Assembly (NCBI GenBank): GCA_947476925.1
Contig: CANJSF010000001.1
Span: forward strand, 81,470 to 145,469
Direction: 5' to 3'
Origin: Rhodospirillaceae bacterium
Lineage (GTDB): Bacteria; Pseudomonadota; Alphaproteobacteria; Rhodospirillales; Rhodospirillaceae
Length of the DNA stretch: 64,000 nt
The translations under genes and the position numbers were made by a program. This document shows positions 1 to 8,379 of the stretch, in pieces. Under the pieces are notes generated by a model. It was given only the letters and a program-made list of their open reading frames with translations. It was not told the DNA's origin and searched no databases. Position 1 is the first letter of the stretch. Every line of letters begins with the position of its first letter.

Positions 1-1111
1 GTGGCCTGATTGTCCGGCGCAACTCGGCCAGCCGCGATTTATCAGTAGCCAAGGCGACGGCCTTGGCCACATACCCGGCCATATCCTCGGCGATCAAATC
101 ATCGAGTTGCATACGCGACAGCAAACTTGCCGTCATGCGCGCAGCATGGCGGTCGCCTTTGAAAGTGACAACAGGAACGCCCATCCACAACGCATCACAC
201 GTTGTCGTCGTCCCGTTGTAAGGAAATGTGTCGAGCGCGATGTCGATTTCGGCATAAGCCGCGTAGTGATGCCACAGCATGGGCGTTTTGGGCATGATCG
301 CCACACGCCCATATTCCAGCGTAAAAATCGGGCTGCCGCGCCAAGTGTCGCCCTTCAAAAGCAGGCGGCTGCCGGGCACCGCTTTCAGAATTTCGGTCCA
401 TGCAGCCAAAACCTCATCATTCACTTTCTCGCGCCGATTGAATGAGCCAAATGTCACATGACCCTTACGCAGAAAAGGCGGCGTGGGAGAATAAGCCAAA
501 TCAACATCGGCATGGGGCGCATAGGTGTGTACACCATTCGGAAGGCGGATGAGTTGTTCGGTGGCGTAGGTGTTGCCTTCAATCAAGGGGTCGGAAACAT
601 CATCGGTCAGGCGATAGTCAATTTGTGTCAGGCCGGTGGTGTTGGGGTAACCTAAAAACGTTGCCGAAATCGGTGCCGGACGTTTGGCGAATATCCCCAT
701 CCGCTTGCCGCCCGAATGGCCCGAGCAATCAACCAAAATATCAATCTTATCTTCTGCAATTTGCGCGCAAACCGCCGCGTCATCGACCCCGTGAATTTGC
801 CGCCAAGCCCCGAGCCTTCGAAATTGCTCGGTCACAATGTCATCCGCAGCAATTTTATTTGAGTATAAGAAAACCTCGAATGCTGTTCGGTCGTGCGTCT
901 TAATGATCGGGAGCAAGAAATTTGCGCACGCGTGGGCATAAAAGTCGCCCGACACATAGCCGATACGCAACTTGCCGCCGTGGACTTGTAAGGGGGGCGC
1001 GGGAACAGCAGGAAACTGTTCGCCGAACTGGCGATGCATGCTGTGAAGATCGGACGTGGAAAACTGCGGATCGAAATGCAACCCCAGTAATTCCATTGAT
1101 GAGACTGTCAT
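1..1111 (-). CDS. O-GlcNAc transferase-like (SPINDLY/OGT) glycosyltransferase, TPR-less, C-terminus cut by window edge
   Basis: Reading the minus strand from the ATG at 1111 gives 370 open codons to the left edge. The protein has the signature blocks of the GT41 (OGT/SPINDLY) catalytic region: KLRIGYVSGDFYAH near residue 43, VDCSGHSGGKR, the FLGYPNTTG block, FGSFNRREKVNDEVL, and the donor-site stretch ALDTFPYNGTTTTCDALWMG followed by VPVVT. Known family members transfer GlcNAc or another sugar from a nucleotide sugar to Ser/Thr of proteins. A TGA lies directly before the ATG in frame, so the protein starts inside what is normally the post-TPR linker; no tetratricopeptide repeats are encoded. 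It follows the deacetylase gene after 50 bp on the same strand. The acceptor and sugar are unknown. The family call is firm, the specificity is not. Confidence 0.85.
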   Translation of the reverse strand, partial: MTVSSMELLGLHFDPQFSTSDLHSMHRQFGEQFPAVPAPPLQVHGGKLRIGYVSGDFYAHACANFLLPIIKTHDRTAFEVFLYSNKIAADDIVTEQFRRLGAWRQIHGVDDAAVCAQIAEDKIDILVDCSGHSGGKRMGIFAKRPAPISATFLGYPNTTGLTQIDYRLTDDVSDPLIEGNTYATEQLIRLPNGVHTYAPHADVDLAYSPTPPFLRKGHVTFGSFNRREKVNDEVLAAWTEILKAVPGSRLLLKGDTWRGSPIFTLEYGRVAIMPKTPMLWHHYAAYAEIDIALDTFPYNGTTTTCDALWMGVPVVTFKGDRHAARMTASLLSRMQLDDLIAEDMAGYVAKAVALATDKSRLAELRRTIRP

Positions 1112-1161
1112 TCAGGCTCGCCCTAAGTCTTGCATGGCCCAGGTCTCGATGCGCATATGCG

Positions 1162-2262
1162 CTATCGCGCTTCCGCGCGCTGTTGCGTTTTCAGCGCTTG
1201 GCGGCGGGCGATTTCGCTGATGGGTGCCAATGCAATACCTTTCGCAGGTAAGCTCGTCATCCATTCACCAAGCACCGACAGCGTCACATCGTGCGGATGG
1301 CCAATGGCAATCGCGGTGCCGCGTTGCTTGGCAACCTGTTCAACCAAGGCCAGCTCTTTCAGCACTTCGTCTTCGCTTTGGATGTTATCGAGAAACACAT
1401 CGCGTTCCACATTCGGCACACCAAGCGCACGCGCCATCGATGGCCCTACACTATTGCCCGCCGTTTTCGAATCAAGCCACATCAGTCCGCGCTGTTTCAT
1501 GGCGCGCATGACAATATCCATTCTCGACGCATCGGCGGTAAACCGACTGCCCATGTGGTTGTTGACGCCGACATAGCCGATCCACGGATCGAGGGCGGCT
1601 GATAGACGCGCCGCCACTTCGTCATCACTCAACGCCAAAGTGAGCGCACGAGGTCCGGGGTTTTCCTTCGGGTCCAGCGGCTCCATGGGCAAATGAGCCA
1701 ACACCTCATGGCCCGCCTCACGCGCGCGCAGGGCCCAAGTGGACAAGTTGGTGGCGTAGGTCAAGAACGACAACGTCAGTGGGCCCGGCATCTGCAACGC
1801 CCGCTGGCTGCGCGCGCGGTCGAGGCCCATATCGTCGATGACGATGGCAATGAGCGGTTTGCCTGCCGGAGCATCAAACGCCAGCGCATAGTCCAGCATC
1901 GGGTTCTTGGCCCGCGGCAGTGGCGTCGCAGGCGGTTTGGCGAGGATGCTTGCCGTCGTCGGCACGGGCGCAACCACTGGCTCATCGTCCGGCTCAGGGA
2001 CGGAGGGCGTATCGTCGACCGTCGCCACGACCGGAGGATAGAATGTCGGCGGAGCCGTGCGCGGCTTGGTCGGCGTGTAGCCTAGTTTCGCTGCCGCGAC
2101 TTTTTGGACAGGCTGGCGCGAAGTAACATTAAGCCACGCGCCAAACACAGCGCCGGCGCACACCAGCACAATGACCGCCACGGCCGCCAGCACCGGGTGA
2201 ACACCCAATATGCCAGCCCGACGTTTAGTTTTGATCGCGGGTTTTGCGCGAGGTGTACTCAT
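1162..2262 (-). CDS. divergent polysaccharide deacetylase family protein (YibQ/DUF610-like)
   Basis: A 366-residue protein. Residues about 24-46 form one hydrophobic anchor, followed by a Pro/Val-rich linker to about residue 135 and then a periplasmic domain. The domain starts with PLIAIVIDDMGLD and continues with SFLTYATNL, GHEVLAHLPMEP, GVNNHMGSRFTAD, GLMWLDSKT and AIAIGHPHDVTL. These are the conserved blocks of the divergent polysaccharide deacetylase family, a NodB-like fold with Asp/His metal ligands. The natural substrate of the family is not settled; an envelope glycan is likely. In many alphaproteobacteria this gene lies next to a carboxyl-terminal protease, but here its downstream neighbour is the OGT-like gene. 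The ATG at 2262 places the basic N-terminus just before the anchor, which fits an N-in membrane protein. Confidence 0.85.
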   Translation of the reverse strand: MSTPRAKPAIKTKRRAGILGVHPVLAAVAVIVLVCAGAVFGAWLNVTSRQPVQKVAAAKLGYTPTKPRTAPPTFYPPVVATVDDTPSVPEPDDEPVVAPVPTTASILAKPPATPLPRAKNPMLDYALAFDAPAGKPLIAIVIDDMGLDRARSQRALQMPGPLTLSFLTYATNLSTWALRAREAGHEVLAHLPMEPLDPKENPGPRALTLALSDDEVAARLSAALDPWIGYVGVNNHMGSRFTADASRMDIVMRAMKQRGLMWLDSKTAGNSVGPSMARALGVPNVERDVFLDNIQSEDEVLKELALVEQVAKQRGTAIAIGHPHDVTLSVLGEWMTSLPAKGIALAPISEIARRQALKTQQRAEAR

Positions 2263-2323
2263 ACGGCCTGAACTTATAGATTTGAATCAAAGACTTACCA
2301 CATTGCCAAAGTGGCCTTAATAA

Positions 2324-2382
2324 GCCCTAAATAGGGCGTCGCGTTCCTTGACGCCACGGCCCCTGAGCGGCATTTTGGCCGC
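2324..2382 (+). promoter_or_regulatory. two short inverted repeats in the trpG leader
   Basis: The 140-bp gap before trpG holds two small perfect dyads: GCCCTA-AA-TAGGGC at 2324-2337 and GCGGC-N6-GCCGC at 2367-2382, ending about 20 bases before the trpG ATG. An AAGGAAG-type ribosome site lies at about 2388. No leader peptide rich in Trp codons is apparent, so classical attenuation is not supported. The dyads may be an operator or leader structure; the role is inferred. Confidence 0.3.
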
Positions 2383-2402
2383 CAACAAGGAAGTCATACC
2401 TC

Positions 2403-3020
2403 ATGTATCTGCTGATCGATAACTACGACAGCTTTACCTACAACCTGTGGCACTTTTTGGGTGAACTGGGGGCGGAGGTTGCTGTTCACCGCAATAACAA
2501 AATCACGGTGGCCGAGGCCGTGGCCTTGAAGCCCGCGGGTATTATTTTATCGCCGGGACCGTGCGACCCCGACCAGGCCGGTATCTGCCTTGACCTCATC
2601 GACAAAGCCGCAGGCAAGATTCCGATTTTCGGCGTGTGCCTGGGCCATCAAGCCATCGGCCAAGCGTTTCAGGGCCGCGTGGTTCGCGCTCCCTCGCCCA
2701 TGCACGGCAAAGTCAGCGAGATCGCCCACACTGGGCACGCGATGTTCAAAGATGTACCGCGCCGCTTTAATGCCACGCGCTACCACTCCCTCATCGTCGA
2801 CCGCGCCACCTGCCCGGGCCAACTTGAAATCACTGCCACCACCGACGATGGACTAATCATGGCCGTCGCCCACAAGACCGAGCCCATTTACGGCGTGCAG
2901 TTCCACCCCGAGAGCATCGCCTCGCAATATGGGCATCATATTTTGCGCAACTTCCTCATCACGACGGGGCTCAAGGCCCGCGACGTGCCCAAAACGGCCA
3001 ACACCGCCGCTGCGGCATGA
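2403..3020 (+). CDS. trpG: anthranilate synthase component II (glutamine amidotransferase)
   Basis: A 205-residue class I glutamine amidotransferase that supplies ammonia from glutamine to the TrpE subunit for anthranilate synthesis in tryptophan biosynthesis. It could also serve aminodeoxychorismate synthase as PabA. The start [15 protein letters not shown] is diagnostic. The catalytic triad is visible: Cys79 in FGVCLGHQ, and His168 and Glu170 in VQFHPES. It heads a run of genes; its stop overlaps the trpD start as ATGA. TrpE is not in the window, so its partner is encoded elsewhere, a common arrangement in the class. The C-terminus has a short Ala-rich tail after residue 190. Confidence 0.95.
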   Translation: MYLLIDNYDSFTYNLWHFLGELGAEVAVHRNNKITVAEAVALKPAGIILSPGPCDPDQAGICLDLIDKAAGKIPIFGVCLGHQAIGQAFQGRVVRAPSPMHGKVSEIAHTGHAMFKDVPRRFNATRYHSLIVDRATCPGQLEITATTDDGLIMAVAHKTEPIYGVQFHPESIASQYGHHILRNFLITTGLKARDVPKTANTAAAA

Positions 3021-4039
3021 TCGACCTCAAGCCAACCTTGGCGAAGCTTGCCGATGGCGCAAGTTTAAGCGAAGCCGACGCTGAAGCCGCGTTCGAAGCC
3101 ATCATGTCGGGCAACACCTCGACAGCGCAAATTGCTGCGTTCCTGATGGCATTGCGGGTGCGCGGCGAAACGGTGGCCGAACTCACCGGCGCGGCCCGCA
3201 TTATGCGCGCCAAAGCACTGAGCGTGAACGCACCAGTCGACGCGATCGATACCTGCGGCACCGGTGGCGATGCATCGGGCACGTACAATATTTCGACTGC
3301 CGTAGCGTTTGTTGTGGCGGGGTGCGGCGTGCCGGTGGCCAAACACGGCAACCGCGCGGCATCGTCAAAGTCGGGCACGGCCGACGTGCTGGCGGCCTTA
3401 GGCGTCAATCTTGACGCAGCGCCAGAGTTGATTGAACTGGCCATGACTCGGGCCAATATTGGCTTCCTATTTGCGCAGAAACACCACAGCGCCATGAAAC
3501 ATGTCGCACCTGTGCGTGGTGAGTTGGGCGTGCGCACCATTTTCAACTTGGTTGGGCCTTTATCTAACCCCGCAGGCGCCAGCAAACAATTGCTGGGCGT
3601 ATTTGCACATAAGTGGATTGTGCCGCTGGCCGAAACGCTTAGTCGTTTGGGCTCAACGCGTGCCTGGGTGGTCCATGGCAGCGATGGCTTAGATGAACTC
3701 ACCACAACCGGCGCGTCGTTTGTCGCTGAACTGAAAGACGGCAAGGTGAGCACGTTTGAAGTAACACCCGAAGATGCAGGCCTGCCGCGCGCCGAGTCCG
3801 CGGCACTTAAAGGCGGTGATGCGCAGCACAACGCCCAAGCCCTGCGCCGCGTGTTTGCCGATCAGCCCAGCGCCTACCGCGATATTGTGCTGCTGAATGC
3901 TGCAGCAGCATTGGTTGTGGCAGGCAAAGCGCCTGACTTGCGGGCCGGAGCCACATTGGCTGCGCAATCGATTGCTTCGGGCCAGGCCAACAAAGCGCTT
4001 GATGCTTTGATCGCCATTACCAACGGACATTCGCCATGA
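3017..4039 (+). CDS. trpD: anthranilate phosphoribosyltransferase
   Basis: A 340-residue protein, the usual length for TrpD. It joins anthranilate to phosphoribosyl pyrophosphate, the second committed step of tryptophan synthesis. The glycine-rich PRPP/pyrophosphate-binding block [17 protein letters not shown] is at about residues 78-94, followed by [19 protein letters not shown], and [18 protein letters not shown] near residue 150 lines the anthranilate site. It overlaps trpG by 4 bp upstream and trpC by 4 bp downstream, so translational coupling is likely. Nothing looks degenerate. Confidence 0.96.
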   Translation: MIDLKPTLAKLADGASLSEADAEAAFEAIMSGNTSTAQIAAFLMALRVRGETVAELTGAARIMRAKALSVNAPVDAIDTCGTGGDASGTYNISTAVAFVVAGCGVPVAKHGNRAASSKSGTADVLAALGVNLDAAPELIELAMTRANIGFLFAQKHHSAMKHVAPVRGELGVRTIFNLVGPLSNPAGASKQLLGVFAHKWIVPLAETLSRLGSTRAWVVHGSDGLDELTTTGASFVAELKDGKVSTFEVTPEDAGLPRAESAALKGGDAQHNAQALRRVFADQPSAYRDIVLLNAAAALVVAGKAPDLRAGATLAAQSIASGQANKALDALIAITNGHSP

Positions 4040-4842
4040 GCGACACCCTTGCGGCCATTTGCGCGCAAAAGCGCATTCGTGTTGCCGAGCGCAAACGGGA
4101 ACTCTCGATGTCGGATGTCGAGGCCTTTGCCCGCAAGGCAAAGCCCGTGCGTGGCTTCGCCAAAGCACTCACGGCCAAGGTGAGCGCAGGCCAATACGCG
4201 CTGATTGCCGAAATTAAAAAAGCCTCGCCGTCGGCGGGTTTGATACGCGCCGACTTCGACCCGCCGATTTTAGCTCAACTGTACGAACGCGGCGGAGCGG
4301 CATGTTTGTCGGTGCTGACTGAGGAAGACTATTTTCAGGGTCGCGACGAATACGTGAACGCCGCACGCAACGTCACCTCTCTACCCGTGTTGCGCAAAGA
4401 TTTTTTGCTCGAGCCGTATCAAGTCGCCGAAGCGCGCGCCATCAACGCCGATTGCATCCTTATCATTCTGGCTGCGGTCGATGACGCCATGGCCGCTGAG
4501 TTAGAAGCCGCAGCTTATCACTACGGTATGGATGCGATCATTGAAGTGCACGACGCGCCCGAGTTCGAGCGCGCCATGAAATTAAAGTCGCCGCTGATTG
4601 GCGTAAACAACCGCAATCTTAAAACGCTGGTCACAGATTTGGCTACCACGGAGCAACTGGCAAAGCTGCTGCCCAAAGACCGCGTTCTGATCGCCGAAAG
4701 TGGTTTGAAAACCACAGCCGATATGGCGCGCATGGGCCGTGTCGGGGCGAAGCGCTTTTTGATCGGTGAGTCGCTGATGAAGCAAGCCGATGTGGAAGCC
4801 GCCACACGCGCGATTCTAGCCCCGGAAAAAGCGCATGCCTAA
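4036..4842 (+). CDS. trpC: indole-3-glycerol phosphate synthase
   Basis: A 268-residue TIM-barrel enzyme that closes 1-(o-carboxyphenylamino)-1-deoxyribulose 5-phosphate to indole-3-glycerol phosphate. Recognisable blocks are [16 protein letters not shown] with the catalytic lysine near residue 57, [41 protein letters not shown], and the C-terminal [13 protein letters not shown] phosphate-binding loop. It is monofunctional, without a TrpF domain. It is coupled to trpD by an ATGA overlap, and its last codons overlap the moaC start by 8 bp, joining tryptophan and molybdopterin genes in one transcript. Confidence 0.96.
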   Translation: MSDTLAAICAQKRIRVAERKRELSMSDVEAFARKAKPVRGFAKALTAKVSAGQYALIAEIKKASPSAGLIRADFDPPILAQLYERGGAACLSVLTEEDYFQGRDEYVNAARNVTSLPVLRKDFLLEPYQVAEARAINADCILIILAAVDDAMAAELEAAAYHYGMDAIIEVHDAPEFERAMKLKSPLIGVNNRNLKTLVTDLATTEQLAKLLPKDRVLIAESGLKTTADMARMGRVGAKRFLIGESLMKQADVEAATRAILAPEKAHA

Positions 4843-5320
4843 AAAGAAAGCCCTCACCCACTTCGACGCCAAAGGCAATGCAGTGATGGTCGACGTCACG
4901 GCCAAACCTGCGACCGTTCGCGAAGCCGTGGCCAAGGGCTCGGTGATGATGCTTCCTGCGACGCTGAAACTCATTCAAAGCCGCAAAGTCAAAAAGGGCG
5001 ACGTGCTGGCCGTGGCGCAACTGGCCGGCATAATGGCAGCCAAACGCACGCCCGACATCATTCCGCTGTGCCATCCCCTCGCCCTGTCGTCCGTCAATGT
5101 GGAATTGGCATGCGATGCCAAACGCAATGCGGTCGACATTGTCGCCACTTGCAAAGTCACGGGAGCCACCGGCGTTGAAATGGAAGCACTCACCGCCGTC
5201 AGTGCTGCTGCGCTGACGGTATATGACATGTGCAAAGCCGTCGACCGCGGCATGACTATTACCAATGTCCGCCTTGTCAAAAAGTCCGGGGGCAAATCCG
5301 GCACATTTGTTGCCACATGA
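4835..5320 (+). CDS. moaC: cyclic pyranopterin monophosphate synthase MoaC
   Basis: A 161-residue protein of normal MoaC length. MoaC converts 3',8-cyclo-7,8-dihydro-GTP to cyclic pyranopterin monophosphate, an early step of molybdenum cofactor synthesis. Conserved stretches are [18 protein letters not shown] at the start, [19 protein letters not shown] with the active-site Lys and His, [20 protein letters not shown], and [11 protein letters not shown]. The gene begins inside the end of trpC and ends with the ATGA that starts moeA. MoaA is absent from the window. The trpC-moaC-moeA order is a known alphaproteobacterial arrangement. Confidence 0.96.
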   Translation: MPKKKALTHFDAKGNAVMVDVTAKPATVREAVAKGSVMMLPATLKLIQSRKVKKGDVLAVAQLAGIMAAKRTPDIIPLCHPLALSSVNVELACDAKRNAVDIVATCKVTGATGVEMEALTAVSAAALTVYDMCKAVDRGMTITNVRLVKKSGGKSGTFVAT

Positions 5321-6510
5321 TCTCTGTCACTGAGGCGCGGGAAATAATAATCGCGGCGTTGTCGGCCACGGGCAGCGAAAACATTCCGGTGATGGAGACC
5401 ATGGGTCGCGTTCTGGCAACTGATGCGGTTGCACGCATCACCCACCCGGGCGCTGATGTCTCGGCCATGGACGGTTATGCAGTGCGCGCGGCCGATGCTT
5501 CGGTAGGCGTAGCCCTGAACATTGTCGGCACGTCGGCGGCTGGCCACCCGTGGAGCGGCACGATCGGCCCAGGCCAAGCGCTGCGCATTTTTACCGGCGC
5601 ATACATCCCCGACGGCGCGGACGCGGTGGTGATTCAAGAAGACACCGCAACCACCAACAACGCCGTCACCATCAACGAAGCTGCGACCAAAGGCCGCCAC
5701 ATCCGGCCCATGGGCCAGGATTTCAAAACCGGCGAGACAATTTTACGCACGCCGCGCAAATTGACGTACCGCGATGTCGGACTGTTGGCGGCGATGAACC
5801 TAGCCACGGTGCCCGTCTTCAAACGCCCGCGCGTGGGCGTGCTGTCAACCGGCGATGAAGTTGTTATGCCCGGAGAAGACGTGAAACACGGCCAGCTTGT
5901 TTCGGCCAACGGCCCTGGCCTGTGCGCGTTCATCGCGTCACACGGTGCGACGCCGGTTCACCTTGGCATTGCGCGCGACGATGAATCGTCTCTCAAGGCA
6001 ATGGCTGAAGCTGCGGTCAATCTCGACATGCTCGTCACATCGGGCGGCGTGTCGGTGGGCGATCATGATTTGATCGCTCGCGTGCTGGGGGCCAATGGGC
6101 TTTCGGTCGCATTTCACAAAATAGCAATGCGCCCAGGCAAGCCGCTGCTGTTTGGCGCCCTTAAAGGCACGCCGTTCTTTGGCCTACCGGGAAACCCCGT
6201 CTCGGCCATGGTCTGTGCTGTTTTGTTTTTAGGCCCCGCGCTGGAAAAAATGCAGGGCCTGCCCGGTGCGGCCCCCACAACTACACGCGCTAAACTTGGA
6301 AGCCCACTGAAAGCCAACGACAAACGCGAAGACTACTTGCGCACCGCGCTCAGCCGCGATGCCAACGGCGATCTCATCGCCACGCCATTCGCCAAACAGG
6401 ACAGCGGCATGATCTCAAGCTTGGCGCGGGCCGATGCGCTGCTCATCCGGGCCCCCTTCGCGCCTGTAGCAAAGGTGGGCGAGAATGTTGAGGTGATTGT
6501 GTTGTCATGA
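5317..6510 (+). CDS. moeA: molybdopterin molybdenumtransferase MoeA
   Basis: About 397 residues from the ATG at 5317, which overlaps the moaC stop; an upstream in-frame start at 5230 lies inside moaC and is unlikely. MoeA inserts molybdate into adenylylated molybdopterin. The N-terminal region contains [16 protein letters not shown]. The MoCF domain starts near residue 170 with [14 protein letters not shown], and [15 protein letters not shown] and [15 protein letters not shown] line the substrate site. [14 protein letters not shown] follows, and the C-terminal domain IV is intact. It is translationally coupled to moaC and overlaps the next gene by 4 bp. Confidence 0.95.
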   Translation: MISVTEAREIIIAALSATGSENIPVMETMGRVLATDAVARITHPGADVSAMDGYAVRAADASVGVALNIVGTSAAGHPWSGTIGPGQALRIFTGAYIPDGADAVVIQEDTATTNNAVTINEAATKGRHIRPMGQDFKTGETILRTPRKLTYRDVGLLAAMNLATVPVFKRPRVGVLSTGDEVVMPGEDVKHGQLVSANGPGLCAFIASHGATPVHLGIARDDESSLKAMAEAAVNLDMLVTSGGVSVGDHDLIARVLGANGLSVAFHKIAMRPGKPLLFGALKGTPFFGLPGNPVSAMVCAVLFLGPALEKMQGLPGAAPTTTRAKLGSPLKANDKREDYLRTALSRDANGDLIATPFAKQDSGMISSLARADALLIRAPFAPVAKVGENVEVIVLS

Positions 6511-7067
6511 CCAAGAATAAAATGCCTCGACGCACACTTATTGCCGCAGCCGCAACAATTGCCGCTACACCGTCCGTTCCCGCTTTCGCCCAGGAGTCTG
6601 CCATGCCCGTCGATGCGCGCATTCAAAAGCTGTTCACCGATTTAGAAGCCGTCTGGCGCTCGCGCGACTTTTCAAAAATGCGCGGCTTTTGGGTCAAGGG
6701 TTTACCAGCACCCATGTATCTGCCCGAGGAAAAGAAAGACTTCATCACCACCTGGGCGCAGTTCGATGCTTATTTCAAAGCAACGACCACAGGCAGCAAG
6801 GGCGGCGTTGTCACGTATCAACCTGTCATCGCCATGCCGTTGGGGCCAAATTTGCAAATGGTGGCGTTCACGTTGGAGTGGACGACGCAGTTGGTGAGTG
6901 ACACGAAGCCCATCGGTGGTTCGGTGCGCGGCGTGGCCGTGATTGAGGACGAAGCGGGCACCTGGAAACTACGCTCGTATATCGAAGCGCCACTGGCCCC
7001 AATTCTGTATATGCGCGAGTTATACGAAACCGTTGCCAAAGAACGCGGGTTTAAGCCGGTTCCCTAG
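6507..7067 (+). CDS. exported SnoaL/NTF2-like protein of unknown function
   Basis: 186 residues. The N-terminus has twin Arg (MPRRTLIAAAATIAAT) and a likely signal cleavage after PAFA near residue 28, so export by Tat or Sec is likely. The mature part (RIQKLFTDLEAVWRSRDFSKMRGFW … GGVVTYQPVIAMPLGPNLQMVAFTL … GGSVRGVAVIEDEAGTWKL) has the helix-then-curved-sheet pattern of SnoaL/NTF2-like proteins such as DUF4440. I cannot assign an activity. The ATG overlaps the moeA stop (ATGA), so it is probably co-transcribed with the tryptophan and molybdopterin genes, although no functional link is evident. It converges with the VOC gene 11 bp downstream. Confidence 0.6.
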   Translation: MTKNKMPRRTLIAAAATIAATPSVPAFAQESAMPVDARIQKLFTDLEAVWRSRDFSKMRGFWVKGLPAPMYLPEEKKDFITTWAQFDAYFKATTTGSKGGVVTYQPVIAMPLGPNLQMVAFTLEWTTQLVSDTKPIGGSVRGVAVIEDEAGTWKLRSYIEAPLAPILYMRELYETVAKERGFKPVP

Positions 7068-7077
7068 CCAAGCCGCT

Positions 7078-8136
7078 TCACGCCCCCACGACCTCAATCA
7101 GTTCGCCCGCAGCGCCGCGCAGCGTAAAGCCGCCTGATGCGGGTTTGCCCACGCGCGGCAATGCGCCCTCGCCCACCGGCACAATACCAGCGGCCGCGCA
7201 CATGGCGCGACATTTGGCGAGGTCGTTGACGCGGATGGTGAGCATCGCAAGGCCCGTGCGGTCCAGCGAGGTGGGACATTGGGTGCCCTTTGCGGCTTTG
7301 ACTTCCCACACTTCAATACTTACGCCGCTGCCGATGTTGCCCCACAAAAAGTAAGTGTCGGGCGGTGCTCCCACCAATTCGTTGGCATTTTTCTGGAAGC
7401 ACTCCATTTGCGATGTGCGCTTCATGGCAAACGCCTTTTCGAAAAAGTCATCGAGCGGGCGTTGATCGAGGCTGGTGATAGCGGTGTTGAAAAAGCCCGA
7501 GTGCAGGCCCGAATATTTCCACGGGCGGCGGTCACTGTTGATTTCCGTCGTAATGAACATCTGTTCGCCGCCGGGCCCGAAGGGCGCGTAGCTCATGACA
7601 TCGACATCGCGGCCCCAGGTGGTGTTGCGAAACCAATAGTAGCGCGGCGGCGAAATCATCGGCGTGCCGGCACTGGCCAGCTTGTGATAGCTCTCGGCCG
7701 GGTCGCGCGTGCCACCTTCCATCACCAGCAGACCTGGATCGTTTGGGCCAGATGTGGGGCGCGGGCGATTAGCCGCAGCATTTTTGGGCGCTTCCAAAAT
7801 GCGCACTTCGGCGCTTCCGGTTTCAGGCATGTTCATAATGGCGTAGGCGCGCCCCTTCTTGCCCACACCGGGCGCAGTGCTGAGGCCGTCGGGCAGCGTG
7901 CCTTCGTCGGCCAAGCTCATTCCAATCACATCGCGATAAAACTTGATGCTGGCTTTCACGTCCGGCGAAACGGTGGTGAACGTGACAATTTTGCAGCCCA
8001 GCGGATTTGACTCTGCCAGCGGCGCGAAAACTTTACCGCGCGCAAGTGTCGCATCGCTACTTTGTGCGTGAGCCTGCGAAATCAATCCGCTGGTCATCGC
8101 TAAGCCTGTAAGTCCTAAAATGTCGCGGCGGTTCAT
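7078..8136 (-). CDS. Tat-exported two-domain VOC (glyoxalase-like) protein
   Basis: 352 residues. MNRRDILGLTGLAMTSGLIS followed by AHAQ is a twin-arginine signal peptide with cleavage near residue 25. The mature protein has two vicinal-oxygen-chelate modules: the first around residues 45-165, starting CKIVTFTTVSPDVKASIKFY, and the second around residues 210-350, ending GGFTLRGAAGELIEVVGA. VOC folds include glyoxalase I, ring-cleavage dioxygenases and drug-binding proteins, and I cannot say which chemistry applies here. Export of a VOC protein is unusual, since most are cytosolic. The gene is divergent from the TonB receptor across a 243-bp gap and convergent with the NTF2-like gene. Confidence 0.7.
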   Translation of the reverse strand: MNRRDILGLTGLAMTSGLISQAHAQSSDATLARGKVFAPLAESNPLGCKIVTFTTVSPDVKASIKFYRDVIGMSLADEGTLPDGLSTAPGVGKKGRAYAIMNMPETGSAEVRILEAPKNAAANRPRPTSGPNDPGLLVMEGGTRDPAESYHKLASAGTPMISPPRYYWFRNTTWGRDVDVMSYAPFGPGGEQMFITTEINSDRRPWKYSGLHSGFFNTAITSLDQRPLDDFFEKAFAMKRTSQMECFQKNANELVGAPPDTYFLWGNIGSGVSIEVWEVKAAKGTQCPTSLDRTGLAMLTIRVNDLAKCRAMCAAAGIVPVGEGALPRVGKPASGGFTLRGAAGELIEVVGA

Positions 8137-8234
8137 GGTGGCGTCCTCCCCTATTCGTTGCCGGGAAGACTACAACAAAACCGTCACAATGCACCGCGTC
8201 ATTTGCTAGCAGGAGTGATTTGCGCCCGAATTTT

Positions 8235-8275
8235 GCGCACCGCGACGTTGCTCGCCGCGACGTTGCGCACCGCAC
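8235..8275. repeat. 15-bp tandem repeat between VOC and TonB-receptor genes
   Basis: The 243-bp divergent intergenic region holds about 2.5 copies of a 15-bp unit (CACCGCGACGTTGCT / CGCCGCGACGTTGCG / CACCGCAC). The core CCGCGACGTTGC occurs twice in phase. It lies 105-145 bp upstream of the receptor ATG. It could be a repeated regulator site or simple slippage. The rest of the gap shows only a TTATAT at about 8345 that might act as a -10. Confidence 0.45.
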
Positions 8276-8379
8276 ATTTATCAGTCCCACCACAAGTGTC
8301 ATTAAAGTTAAGTGAGTCCGCAACGCCAGTGTCGCAGTAACGCCTTATATGAAGGCCACGTCTTTCAACAGGGGCATTC

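Noticed and set aside
2317..2331. TTAA-N7-TAAA resembling a CtrA site upstream of trpG
   Set aside because: One mismatch and AT-rich context; trp genes are not typical CtrA targets.
2971..3831. 286-codon minus-strand frame opposite trpD
   Set aside because: Shadow of trpD, which has a complete signature.
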